The position numbers and the translations under genes are program-made. Below are positions 56,009 to 64,000 of a DNA stretch of 64,000 bases, piece after piece. Under the pieces are notes generated by a model, which saw only the letters and a list, made by a program, of their open reading frames with translations, was not told the DNA's origin and searched no databases. The DNA is taken from NCBI RefSeq assembly GCF_045055315.1, contig NZ_CP173677.1, forward strand, positions 2,046,001 to 2,110,000, in the 5' to 3' direction. The stretch is from Brachymonas wangyanguii. Its GTDB lineage: Bacteria > Pseudomonadota > Gammaproteobacteria > Burkholderiales > Burkholderiaceae_C. Each line of letters begins with the position of its first letter. Position 1 is the stretch's first letter.

Positions 56009-59000
56009 TCAGGCGCGCTCCACGCGCACCGGCAGGCCCTGGCGCACGACGCCGCCCGAGACGGTCTCGACCCAGGTGTTGACGTGGCCGTTGCGGGTGG
56101 CATCGGCAAAGCCCAGCGTGTTCAGGCAGACGCCCGTCGCCAGATCCGGGTTGCTCGGCATCGCCTTGCCGTCGATGCGGTGTTCGCGCGCGCCCAGCTC
56201 CCAGTGGCCATAGCCGTGCTCGATGGCAATCGCGCCCTGCTGGATGCCGTCTCGCACGATCGCCACACCGACCAGGCTACCGCCCGGGCTGGTGACGCGG
56301 ATCTTCTGGCCGTTGCCAATGCCCAGGCGTTCGGCGTCGGCACGGTGGATGGAGATCGGGTTGTGCGGGTGTACCTGACGCAGGCGGCTCACCGCGATCG
56401 ACATCGAACTCATCAGGTTGGACTTGTAAGACGTCATCAGGAACGGGTATTCCTGTTCGGTGTAGCGCTCGCGCATCGGCGTGCCGTCGGCGAGGCGCGT
56501 CGGGTGCCAGGTCGGGCAACCGTCGAAACGCTGTCCGGTCATGGAGTGGCGCATCTTGCTGATCTCTTCGCTCCAGACCTGCATCGCCGGCTTGTGGCTC
56601 GCCTTGATCTGATCCCCTTTCCAGGCATCTTCCAGCTTGTCGAAACGGCCGCCGCGCGTCATCACCATGGCGACCTTGCGCCATTCTTCCGGCTTGAGCG
56701 CACCCTGCAGCTGGGCTGCATAACGCTTCACGCCGGTCACTTCCAGATCGTCATCGGAGGCATCGCCAACCGGCTTGCCGCCGGACCAGGCGATGTTGGC
56801 GATACCGCGCAGGTAGAAGTCGGTGGCGCTGTCCAGATCGTAGGCATTGCCTTCCTTGTCCTTGAGCGCGCCCTTGCCGAAACCCGGCATCTTGAGCGTG
56901 CGGGCACAGGCGAACAGGAAGGATTCCAGGTTCACCGGCTCGCCCGTGGCCGTCCTAGCGACCTTGGGTTCGACCACTGGCGTGCGCACGGTGGAGGACT
57001 TGACCACCACATCAGCCCAGGGCACGGAGATACCCCAGCTTTCGTAGGTCACGGTATCGGGCACGATGTAATCGGCGTAGGCATTAGTCTCGTTGATGAA
57101 GGGGTTGATCGACACCACCAGCGGCAGGATGGACGGATCCTTCAGCTTGTCCAGCAAGGCATTGCGGAAGCCATTGATCGAGTACACCGGGTTGCTCATG
57201 TGGTTGAACCAGACCTTGGCGCGATAGGGATAGCCGTTCAGGGCCGATGCCACCATCTCGCTGCTGATATTGCCCACGGCCGGGTACCAGGGTGCCTGCG
57301 CCGGGTACGGCGACTGGCCGCTGTCCTTCTTGCGCTTGAATTCGCTGGTCTTCTCGTAGGGGAAGCGGCTGCGCGACAGCGCCACGCCGGCCGGCTTGGC
57401 CTTGCCCGGGAACTGGGCAAAGTTGTAGCGCGGACCGGGGCCGAAGGGGCCGAACTGGCCGGCATCCAGCACCAGGCCACCGGCCACGTTGATGTTGCCG
57501 ACCATCACGTTCAGCATGGCGATGCCGTAGGCGGTGTAGAAACCGGCACCACCCATGGTGCCACCGTGGGCATCGGCCACGGCCAGCTTGCCGTGGCTGG
57601 TGAATTCCTTCGCCAGCTCCTCGATCTGCTCGCGTGGCACGCCGCACAGTTCAGCGTATTCGTCCAGTGTCTTGCGCTGGGTTTCGCGCTTGAGCAGCGT
57701 GAAGGAGGTGGCCACGGCCACGGCCACACCCAGATCATTCTCGGTCCAGGCCGGCACGTCAATCGTGCTATCGACTTCCAGGTTCACCGGAGCCAGCGTG
57801 GTGTGCGGTGCCAGCGTGCCGTCGACCAGCTGCACCACGTAGACGTCCGGCACTTCCTCTTCGGTCGGGGGTGCCGGCGGCGTGGCCGCAGCGGCGGGCT
57901 TGGCGGCAACAGTACCGGCGACAGCTGCCGAGGCAGCAGCGACCGGAGCCGGAGCAGCAGCCACGACTGCGCTGGCGACGGGGGCAGCGGCGCTGGCCAC
58001 AGCAGCGGCGCCAGTGGCGGCAGCCGCCGCCGGAGCCGCTGCAGCAGGCGCCGCTGCCGGCGCTTCCGGCTTCGGCTCGGGCTTGGGGCGCGGCCAACCC
58101 AGGTCTTCACCGCGCAGGAAGGTGCCAAAACGCGGATGCTTGGGATCAGCGATCACCAGGTGGGTGGCGTTGGTCCAGGTCGCTTCACCGGCAGCGGCCA
58201 TGGCCTGCGGGCCGGGTTGCTGCAGGTAGCGCACGTCGTAACGCTCGTTCTCGATGATCCAGCGCAGCATGCCCATGACCAGTGCCAGATCGGATGCCGG
58301 CTTGACCGGCAGCCAGCGGTTGCCGCTGCCGGCAGCCAGGCTGGACGAGGTCGGCAGGATCGGCGATACCACCACGTAGCGGAACGGGTTCTCCTTGCGC
58401 GAGCGCGCTTCGGCCAGCTGGCGGCCCTGGCGCTGGAACGGGTTGCCGGATTGTGCCGGCGCCGCACCGATGAACAGGCCGAAACGGGCCGACGGCCAGT
58501 CCGGCTTGCCGTGCGGCTGGCCTGCCAGGTCACCCAGGGCAGCACCGGTACCGACGCGGAAGGTCTGGCCGCAGTAGGAGCCGTGGTTGGCAAAGTTGCG
58601 CGATCCGAAAGACTGCTCGGCAAAGCGGCGCACCAGCGCGGTGCGACCCTCGTTGGCCGAATCGGTAAAGATGAACTGGTTCGCCAGCGGGCCGTATTCC
58701 GGGTTTTGCGCATCAATCAGCGTCTTCTGGTCGAAGATGGCGCGCATGCCATCGACCTGGCCTTCGCCGAACAGGTCGCCGCCTTCGCAGACTTCCTGCA
58801 CCAGCTGCTCGAAGGAAATCGTTTCCCATTTGCCGGAGCCACGCGGGCCGACACGCTTGAGCGGCTGCAGCACGCGATGCGGGTTGTTCTGCTGCTCCAG
58901 CATGGCCGAACCGCGTGCGCAGGAGGTGGCGCGGCCTTCCAGGCCGTTTTCACCACCCAGCATGGCATAGACCTCGCGCACCGGCGTTTCCATTGGCGCC

Positions 59001-59392
59001 GGATTCACGGTCGCCAGCGGGTGGTAGGGGTTGCCGGCCACGCGCAGGATGCGGTTCTGGGCATCATCGACACGTACGCGCACGCCGCACTGGGTCCAGC
59101 AGCCCAGGCAGCTGGACATGCTCACGGTCTGACCCGGCTGGGTGCTGAGCTGGCCAGTCGCGGCATCAATGATGAATTCCGGCGTCAGCGAGTTGCCGCG
59201 CAGGGCATCGGCCGTGGGCGTGCCGGCCGTGCCGGTCACCAGCCCCTTGGCGGCCTTGTAGACGGTCTGGCCGTAGCCGGCGGCAAAGGCGGCCAGGCCA
59301 CCGGCGGCGATACCGCCGTGCGTCAGCAGCTTGCGACGGGAGGTGCCGCCAGCCGGCTTGTCATTGCGGGAAGGAGTGTGCTTGTCAGTCAT
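56009..59392 (-). CDS. ttrA: Tetrathionate reductase catalytic subunit TtrA
   Basis: Molybdopterin enzyme reducing tetrathionate to thiosulfate on the periplasmic side, 1127 residues. ATG 59392 has GAGGA upstream. A Tat signal with SRRKLLT (R19, R20) starts the protein. The FeS-binding Cys are C95, C98, C102 and C158, and the likely Mo ligand is C275 in HGSYCG. An Ala/Pro-rich segment of about 78 residues (437-514) interrupts the protein; Salmonella TtrA (about 1020 residues) lacks it as far as I recall. The C-terminal MGD-binding domain is complete. It is the last gene of ttrBCA, 33 bases after ttrC. Confidence 0.92.
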   Translation of the reverse strand: MTDKHTPSRNDKPAGGTSRRKLLTHGGIAAGGLAAFAAGYGQTVYKAAKGLVTGTAGTPTADALRGNSLTPEFIIDAATGQLSTQPGQTVSMSSCLGCWTQCGVRVRVDDAQNRILRVAGNPYHPLATVNPAPMETPVREVYAMLGGENGLEGRATSCARGSAMLEQQNNPHRVLQPLKRVGPRGSGKWETISFEQLVQEVCEGGDLFGEGQVDGMRAIFDQKTLIDAQNPEYGPLANQFIFTDSANEGRTALVRRFAEQSFGSRNFANHGSYCGQTFRVGTGAALGDLAGQPHGKPDWPSARFGLFIGAAPAQSGNPFQRQGRQLAEARSRKENPFRYVVVSPILPTSSSLAAGSGNRWLPVKPASDLALVMGMLRWIIENERYDVRYLQQPGPQAMAAAGEATWTNATHLVIADPKHPRFGTFLRGEDLGWPRPKPEPKPEAPAAAPAAAAPAAAAATGAAAVASAAAPVASAVVAAAPAPVAAASAAVAGTVAAKPAAAATPPAPPTEEEVPDVYVVQLVDGTLAPHTTLAPVNLEVDSTIDVPAWTENDLGVAVAVATSFTLLKRETQRKTLDEYAELCGVPREQIEELAKEFTSHGKLAVADAHGGTMGGAGFYTAYGIAMLNVMVGNINVAGGLVLDAGQFGPFGPGPRYNFAQFPGKAKPAGVALSRSRFPYEKTSEFKRKKDSGQSPYPAQAPWYPAVGNISSEMVASALNGYPYRAKVWFNHMSNPVYSINGFRNALLDKLKDPSILPLVVSINPFINETNAYADYIVPDTVTYESWGISVPWADVVVKSSTVRTPVVEPKVARTATGEPVNLESFLFACARTLKMPGFGKGALKDKEGNAYDLDSATDFYLRGIANIAWSGGKPVGDASDDDLEVTGVKRYAAQLQGALKPEEWRKVAMVMTRGGRFDKLEDAWKGDQIKASHKPAMQVWSEEISKMRHSMTGQRFDGCPTWHPTRLADGTPMRERYTEQEYPFLMTSYKSNLMSSMSIAVSRLRQVHPHNPISIHRADAERLGIGNGQKIRVTSPGGSLVGVAIVRDGIQQGAIAIEHGYGHWELGAREHRIDGKAMPSNPDLATGVCLNTLGFADATRNGHVNTWVETVSGGVVRQGLPVRVERA

Positions 59393-59425
59393 GGTCTTGT
59401 TCCTCGTCATTCCAGTCGTCGTCCG

Positions 59426-60463
59426 TCAGGCGCTTGCCAGCGGCTTGCCGGGGTAGCGTTCCAGCGCGTAGGTCACCATGGCCAGCAATGCGGCCACCAG
59501 GCCAAACACGCCCACCATGCCGAGCACGCCATCGCTGCCCCAGGAGATACCCTGCAGATACAGGCCGGCACCAAACTTGGGCACCGTCTGCACGGCCATG
59601 AACACCATCCAGCGGAACACCCAGGAAGCGGCCAGCATCAGCACCGCCAGCAGCAGCTGGTCACCGGCCGTCAGGGACTTCTGGCCGAGCGGACGCCAGA
59701 CCATGGTCAGCAGCAGCACGCCACCCAGGATCGATCCCAGCAGCGCCAGGCGCCAGGCGCCGAACTCGTTGAACAGCTGCAGCGCCGCATCAAAGGAAGG
59801 CTCCTGTCCGGTGGCACCCAGGGCCGCCCAGGTCACGGCTGCGGCCAGCAGCGCCAGCGTGCAGAGCTGCGCCATGCGGCGTACCAGGCCAGCCGGGAAG
59901 CTGTCACGCCAGTTCGCCGGCAGCCAGCGCGCCACCAGCAGCATCGCGCCCAGGCTGCCCAGCCAGCCGGTCAGGGCCAGGTTGACCGGCAGCAGCAGCG
60001 TGTGCCACAGCGGACGCGCCTTGATCACCGCCATCTCGCCGCCGGTATAGACCAGGATCGATACCGCACTGAGCGCCAGCAGCAGCGCCACCAGGCGCAG
60101 CAGGCCCTGCTTGCCCTGCCACCAGAGCAGGCTGAACAGCAGCGACAGCACGACGAACACCGGCAGCAGGTAGGCGCCGAGCGACATCCACGACCAGGGC
60201 GTGGGGTTGGCGTAGAAATGCCAGAACCGGCCCGGCTGGTGCAGGTCGGCCAGCAGCGATACCGGTGCCGCGATACAGGCGGTCAGCAACACGACCACCG
60301 CCGCCGGCAGCAGGCGCGCCATGCAGGAACCCGGCTTGCCGAAAGCCAGTACCGATGCCGTCAGCGCGGTAGTGGCGGCGATGCCGATCAGGAAGAAATA
60401 TTGCACGGCCCAGGGCAGCCAGGCCGCTTCGTAGGCAGGGGTCAGCAGTTCGATAATGCCCAT
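59426..60463 (-). CDS. ttrC: Tetrathionate reductase membrane subunit TtrC (NrfD-like)
   Basis: Quinol-oxidising membrane anchor of the tetrathionate reductase, 345 residues and about nine hydrophobic helices, of the NrfD/PsrC family. The N-terminal segment ITELLTPAYEAAWLPWAVQYFFLIG-like and the Trp-rich loop PGRFWHFYANPTPWSWMSLGAY match TtrC-type subunits. It has no signal peptide and no haem motif. It lies between ttrB and ttrA, 14 bases after ttrB, and would pass electrons from quinol to TtrB. Confidence 0.9.
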   Translation of the reverse strand: MGIIELLTPAYEAAWLPWAVQYFFLIGIAATTALTASVLAFGKPGSCMARLLPAAVVVLLTACIAAPVSLLADLHQPGRFWHFYANPTPWSWMSLGAYLLPVFVVLSLLFSLLWWQGKQGLLRLVALLLALSAVSILVYTGGEMAVIKARPLWHTLLLPVNLALTGWLGSLGAMLLVARWLPANWRDSFPAGLVRRMAQLCTLALLAAAVTWAALGATGQEPSFDAALQLFNEFGAWRLALLGSILGGVLLLTMVWRPLGQKSLTAGDQLLLAVLMLAASWVFRWMVFMAVQTVPKFGAGLYLQGISWGSDGVLGMVGVFGLVAALLAMVTYALERYPGKPLASA

Positions 60464-60477
60464 GATGGACTCCTTGT

Positions 60478-61245
60478 TCAGTGACCGGCCACGACGCGCA
60501 CGCCGGCCTGGCCGTCAATACCGTCGACAAACGCGTCCGGCAGGCCGATGTAGAACACGTGCGGGCGCGTGTCCAGATCAGGCTTGAGCGTCTTGATGTC
60601 GTCGCGGTTTTCGCGCAGCAGCGTGGCGACTTCGCTGTCCGGGTTGTTCAGGTCGCCGATCTTGCGCGCGCCGCCCACGCAGCTTTCGACGCAGGCCGGC
60701 AGCAGGCCGGCTTCCAGGCGGTGCTCGCAGAAGGTGCACTTGTCAGCCGTCTGCGTCTCGTGGTTGATGAAGCGCGCGTCATACGGACAGGCCTGTACGC
60801 AATAGCCGCAGCCGACGCAGCGCTCGTTGTCTACCAGCACCACGCCATCGGTGCGCTGGAACGTCGCCTGCACCGGGCAGACCGGCACGCAGGGTGGGTT
60901 GTCGCAGTGGTTGCACAGGCGCGGCAGGCTGACCATGGCCGGCGGTGCGCCTTCGACCTTGGTATCCACCTCGTACTGCAGCACGGTAGTGCGGAACTGG
61001 CCGATCGGCGGCAGGTTCTCCATGGAGCAGCTGACGGTACAGGCCTGGCAGCCGATGCAACGGCGGATATCGACCACCATGCCGTAGCGCTTGCCTTCTT
61101 CGCCTGGGCGGCGCACCGGCTGGCTGTTGATGGCGGCCTCGGCCGGATCGGCAACCACCACGCCGGTGGCGGTCACGCCCAGGCCGAGCATGGCGCGCAA
61201 CAGGCCGCGCTTGCTGCCAGAGGGAGGAGTGCTAGGAGTTTTCAT
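60478..61245 (-). CDS. ttrB: Tetrathionate reductase iron-sulfur subunit TtrB
   Basis: Electron-transfer subunit with four [4Fe-4S] clusters, 255 residues. Cys motifs in order: CIGCQACTVSC, CNHCDNPPCVPVC, CVGCGYCVQAC and CTFCEHRL...CVESC. The N-terminal Tat-type signal has SKRGLLR, with KR in place of the usual twin arginine; Salmonella TtrB is the well-known natural case of the same KR variant. It is first in the ttrBCA operon, divergent from ttrS with a 164-bp control region. Confidence 0.95.
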   Translation of the reverse strand: MKTPSTPPSGSKRGLLRAMLGLGVTATGVVVADPAEAAINSQPVRRPGEEGKRYGMVVDIRRCIGCQACTVSCSMENLPPIGQFRTTVLQYEVDTKVEGAPPAMVSLPRLCNHCDNPPCVPVCPVQATFQRTDGVVLVDNERCVGCGYCVQACPYDARFINHETQTADKCTFCEHRLEAGLLPACVESCVGGARKIGDLNNPDSEVATLLRENRDDIKTLKPDLDTRPHVFYIGLPDAFVDGIDGQAGVRVVAGH

Positions 61246-61409
61246 ACGCGGGGCGTCCTGTAAGCAGATTCACACAACATGGCTTATTCTGTAAAAACCC
61301 GTCCCCGCTGCCCATCCGGAAGAGCGGGCATGCCCCTAGACTATTTTCCCTATTGCCAGAAGGGACATTCCTCCTAGAATTTCGGCTTGTCTACCCATCC
61401 CATCCCCGC

Positions 61410-63203
61410 ATGACGAACCAGCCTCCTGTTCCGCGCCGCACCCTCTGGCTGCGCGCCGGCCTGCCCTGGCTGCTGATCGGCCTGGCGCTGCTGCTGCCGG
61501 CACTGGCCCAGGCCAAGCCGCTGCGCCTGGGCGTGCTCGCCTATCTGGGTGCCGAAGCCGCCGTCGAGGAATGGAGCCCGGTCGCGCGCCAGTTGGAACA
61601 GGCCCTGCCCGACTACCAGGTCGAGCTGCTCTCGCTCGATCACGCCGCCTTGCAGCAGGCAGCCGAAGCACAGCAAATCGATTTCGTCATCACCAACCCC
61701 GGCCATTACGTCGAGCTGGAATCCAGCCTTGGCGCCTCCCGCCTGCTGACGCTGCAGACCGGCAGCAGCATGCCCGGATCGGCCTGGCAGGCGGTCGGCA
61801 GCGCCGTCGTCACGCTCAGTGGCCGCACTGATATCCAGCGCCTGCGCGACCTGCGCGGCAAGCGCGTCGCCATCATCGGGCAACAGGGCTTTTCCGGTTA
61901 CCAGCTGGTCTGGCGCGAACTCGCCGCCGAAGGCATCGATCCGGCACGTGACCTGACCCTGGAGGTGGTCGGCCTGCCGATGGACAAGGTGCTGGAAGCC
62001 GTCGCCGCCGGCCAGGTCGATGCCGGCCTGGTGCGCGCCTGCATGCTGGAAAGCCAGCCGGCCTGGCTGGAGCGTTTCCGCGTCGTCGCGCCGCGCCGCG
62101 AAACCGGCTTTCCCTGCGCCAGCTCAACCCGGCTCTACCCCAACTGGCCGCTGGCCGCCTTGCGCCATACCGATCCGGTACTGGCCAAGCAGGTCACCAT
62201 CGCCCTGCTGGAAATGGACAGCCGCAGCAGCCCGATCCACTGGACCGTGCCGGCCGATTACCAGTCGGTACACGAATTGCAGCGCGAGCTGCATATCGGC
62301 CCCTACGCCGTGCTGCACACGCCCACGCTGGGCGATCTGGCTGCACGCTTCTGGCCCTGGCTGGCTGGCCTGGCGGCGCTGATCATCTTTGGCGGCCTCT
62401 ATACCGCCCATGTGGAACGGCTGGTGCATGCGCGCACCTCAGCGCTGCGCACCGCGCTGGCCGAGCGCAAGGAGCTGGAGCAGCACCTGCGCCAGAGCCG
62501 CGAACAGGCAGAGCACATGTCGCGCCTGTCGGTGCTGGGAGAGTTGTCCGGCACGCTGGCACACGAGCTGAACCAGCCGCTGGCCGCCATCGGCAACTAT
62601 GCGCAAAGCCTGACGCGCCGCATCGACAACCAGCGCCTGACGCCCGATGCCGTGCGTGAAGCCGCACGCGAGATGACCGGCCAGGCCGAACGCGCTGCCG
62701 GCATCCTGAGCCGCATCCGCAGCTTTGCCAAGAAGCGCGTGGCGCAACCCGAGCTGCTGCAGCCCACGCCCATGGTGCAGGAAGCCATCGCCCTGTTCCG
62801 CGACATGCAGGTCAACCCGCCTGAAGTCACGCTGCTGGACGAGCTGACAGCCGAAACGCGCGTGGTCGCCGATCCGCTGCAACTGCAGCAGGTGCTGCTG
62901 AATCTGCTCAAGAACGGCTCCGACGCCACGCAGCAGCTGCCACCGGAACGGCAGCGCCTGGAAGTGCGACTGGCGACCAGCAGCTCCAGCCTGCAGATCA
63001 TGGTGCGTGACCACGGCGAACCCTTGCCGCCGGAGCGTCTGGCGCACCTGTTCGATCCCTTCTACACTACCAAGCCGAGCGGCATGGGGCTCGGCCTGTC
63101 CATCTGCCGCAGCATCGCCGAAGCCCACGGCGGCCGGCTGGATGCCGAATCCGCCGACAATGGTACCGGTCTGGTCTTTACCCTCACCCTCCCGCTTGCA
63201 TGA
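61410..63203 (+). CDS. ttrS: Tetrathionate sensor histidine kinase TtrS
   Basis: Membrane sensor of 597 residues with a PhnD-like periplasmic binding domain (about 35-315) between a signal/TM helix (about 13-35) and a second TM helix (about 317-333). The kinase follows: H-box LAHELNQPLAAI with H385, then N-box LLNLLKNGSDA and G-box FYTTKPSGMGLGL. Cys at 211 and 236 (RACMLES, FPCASST) sit in the sensor domain and may matter for ligand sensing. The start is ATG 61410; the TTG at 61353 adds non-family sequence. The ribosome site is weak. It overlaps ttrR by four bases. Confidence 0.9.
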   Translation: MTNQPPVPRRTLWLRAGLPWLLIGLALLLPALAQAKPLRLGVLAYLGAEAAVEEWSPVARQLEQALPDYQVELLSLDHAALQQAAEAQQIDFVITNPGHYVELESSLGASRLLTLQTGSSMPGSAWQAVGSAVVTLSGRTDIQRLRDLRGKRVAIIGQQGFSGYQLVWRELAAEGIDPARDLTLEVVGLPMDKVLEAVAAGQVDAGLVRACMLESQPAWLERFRVVAPRRETGFPCASSTRLYPNWPLAALRHTDPVLAKQVTIALLEMDSRSSPIHWTVPADYQSVHELQRELHIGPYAVLHTPTLGDLAARFWPWLAGLAALIIFGGLYTAHVERLVHARTSALRTALAERKELEQHLRQSREQAEHMSRLSVLGELSGTLAHELNQPLAAIGNYAQSLTRRIDNQRLTPDAVREAAREMTGQAERAAGILSRIRSFAKKRVAQPELLQPTPMVQEAIALFRDMQVNPPEVTLLDELTAETRVVADPLQLQQVLLNLLKNGSDATQQLPPERQRLEVRLATSSSSLQIMVRDHGEPLPPERLAHLFDPFYTTKPSGMGLGLSICRSIAEAHGGRLDAESADNGTGLVFTLTLPLA

Positions 63204-63847
63204 TGTCCACCGATTCCCTTCCGTCCACCTCCTGGCAGATCCATGTCGTCGATGACGATGAAGCCTTCCGCCGCTCGCTGGTGTTCCTGCTGGAATCGAT
63301 GGGCTGGGACGTGGTGGCGCACACCTCCGCGACCAGGTTCCTGGAGCAGGGCCTGCCGCAAGCATCTGCCATCGGCTGCCTGCTGCTGGATGTGCGCATG
63401 CCCGGCATGAGCGGGCTGGAACTGCAGCAGCAGTTGCGATCGCTGGAGTGCGCGCTGCCGATCGTGTTCCTGACCGGCCATGGCGATGTCGAACTGGCAG
63501 TCCAGGCGATGAAGCACGGGGCCTTCGATTTTCTGGAAAAACCGTTCAAGGACCAGCGCCTGCTCGACATCGTGGCCGCTGCGCTGCGCCAGCGCGAGGC
63601 CAGCCTGCAATCCGAAGAGCGCACGCGCCAGGCCAGCACCCGCCTGCAGCAGCTGACCCCGCGTGAAGCCGAAGTCGCGCTGCTGGTGGCACGCGGCCTG
63701 CCCAACAAGCTGGTGGCACGCGAGCTCGACATCAGTGAAAAAACCGTACACATCCACCGCCAGCACGTGATGGAAAAAACCGGCCTGGGCAGCGCGGCCG
63801 AGCTGGCGCGGCTGATCCTGCAGGCAGATCCACAAGCGCTGGATTGA
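63200..63847 (+). CDS. ttrR: Response regulator TtrR (FixJ family)
   Basis: A 215-residue two-component regulator. The receiver domain has acid pocket DDDE (18-21), phospho-acceptor D64 (LLLDVRMPG) and K114 (LEKPF). A LuxR-type helix-turn-helix (LTPREAEVALLVARGLPNKLVARELDISEKTVHIHR) follows. Partner of TtrS by overlap and family. It probably activates ttrBCA from the divergent gap when tetrathionate is present. Confidence 0.92.
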   Translation: MMSTDSLPSTSWQIHVVDDDEAFRRSLVFLLESMGWDVVAHTSATRFLEQGLPQASAIGCLLLDVRMPGMSGLELQQQLRSLECALPIVFLTGHGDVELAVQAMKHGAFDFLEKPFKDQRLLDIVAAALRQREASLQSEERTRQASTRLQQLTPREAEVALLVARGLPNKLVARELDISEKTVHIHRQHVMEKTGLGSAAELARLILQADPQALD

Positions 63848-63889
63848 CGCGCTGCCGCCTCCACCTCAGGCGCACCGTCCTTCCCCGCA

Positions 63890-63914
63890 GCACATTCACG
63901 CAAGCGGAATGTGC
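63890..63914. promoter_or_regulatory. Inverted repeat between ttrR and the next gene
   Basis: GCACATTC-N9-GAATGTGC, eight-base perfect arms, is 43 bases past the ttrR stop and 75 bases before the next start. There is no T-run. It may be a terminator for ttrSR or a binding site for control of the following gene. Confidence 0.4.
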
Positions 63915-63989
63915 GTATCCCCAGGCACGTATCATGGATCGGCATGCGCGCTTGCGTCCTGGCAAAGCGCCAACCACAAGGACAGCACC

Positions 63990-64000
63990 ATGGCCACCAT
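63990..64000 (+). CDS. Start of a following gene, cut by the window edge
   Basis: An ATG at 63990 (reading M-A-T) is preceded by AAGGA at seven to eight bases, a good ribosome site. Only three full codons are visible, so no product can be named. Confidence 0.5.

Noticed and set aside
55868..60484. A 1538-codon plus-strand frame opposite ttrA and ttrC
   Set aside because: Antisense shadow of the ttr genes with repetitive His/Arg/Gln composition and no domains.
61304..61330. Hairpins CCCGCT/AGCGGG and TGCCC/GGGCA as a riboswitch or attenuator before ttrS
   Set aside because: Short, mutually exclusive stems without a conserved fold or T-run.

Overview
The window reads as chromosome of a GC-rich betaproteobacterium of the order Burkholderiales, possibly Alcaligenaceae. 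This rests on gene content and order: a double-length UvrA, cydDCABX, an mla operon with mlaA inside it, a yebC-purD-hemF-nadD-rlmH-maf-rng string, and tolB-pal-cpoB. No rRNA is present to fix the genus. Almost all of it is ordinary, densely packed core genome. I saw no prophage, insertion sequence or CRISPR array. The likely accessory piece is the left edge, where a truncated type I restriction hsdR runs into an AT-richer gene-poor junction before uvrA.

Layout. 1-3167: 3' part of hsdR and the junction. 3168-12050: uvrA, aspA, an FMN reductase, an OsmC protein. 11931-18377: cytochrome bd oxidase and its assembly transporter (cydD-C-A-B-X, minus strand). 18630-21520: a DUF134 regulator, a nitroreductase, a pirin and a divergent LysR regulator; the nitroreductase and the pirin/lysR gap share a near-identical 23-bp site. 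21657-27430: tRNA-Lys, tcdA, cpoB, pal, tolB (minus) and an msbA-type exporter. 27449-35206: an eight-gene minus-strand run yebC, purD, acyltransferase, hemF, nadD-rsfS (one fused frame), rlmH, maf, rng. 35298-44898: HerA-like ATPase, upp, a TusA-like carrier with cysM, tRNA-Leu, uup, a lipoprotein phospholipase D, tRNA-Thr, an aminotransferase and a creatininase-family gene. 45038-48997: ScsB-type thiol reductase, CoA-binding protein, DUF4230-like protein and a small Lys/Ala-tailed protein. 49086-53437: phospholipid-transport operon mlaF-E-D-A-C-B. 53544-55983: miaB and a TesB-type thioesterase. 56009-63847: tetrathionate respiration, with ttrBCA divergent from the two-component genes ttrSR. 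Bases 63990-64000 hold the first codons of the next gene.

How it fits together. Cytochrome bd, aspartase and tetrathionate reductase suit life at low or fluctuating oxygen. Tol-Pal, Mla, MsbA and the phospholipase D protein serve envelope upkeep. CysM/TusA and ScsB handle sulfur and thiols. No wholly new system is evident. The best leads are the nadD-rsfS fusion, the shared dyad linking lysR/pirin with the nitroreductase, an alanine-rich insert inside TtrA, an extra segment in the MsbA nucleotide-binding domain, and several perfect palindromes in short intergenic gaps.
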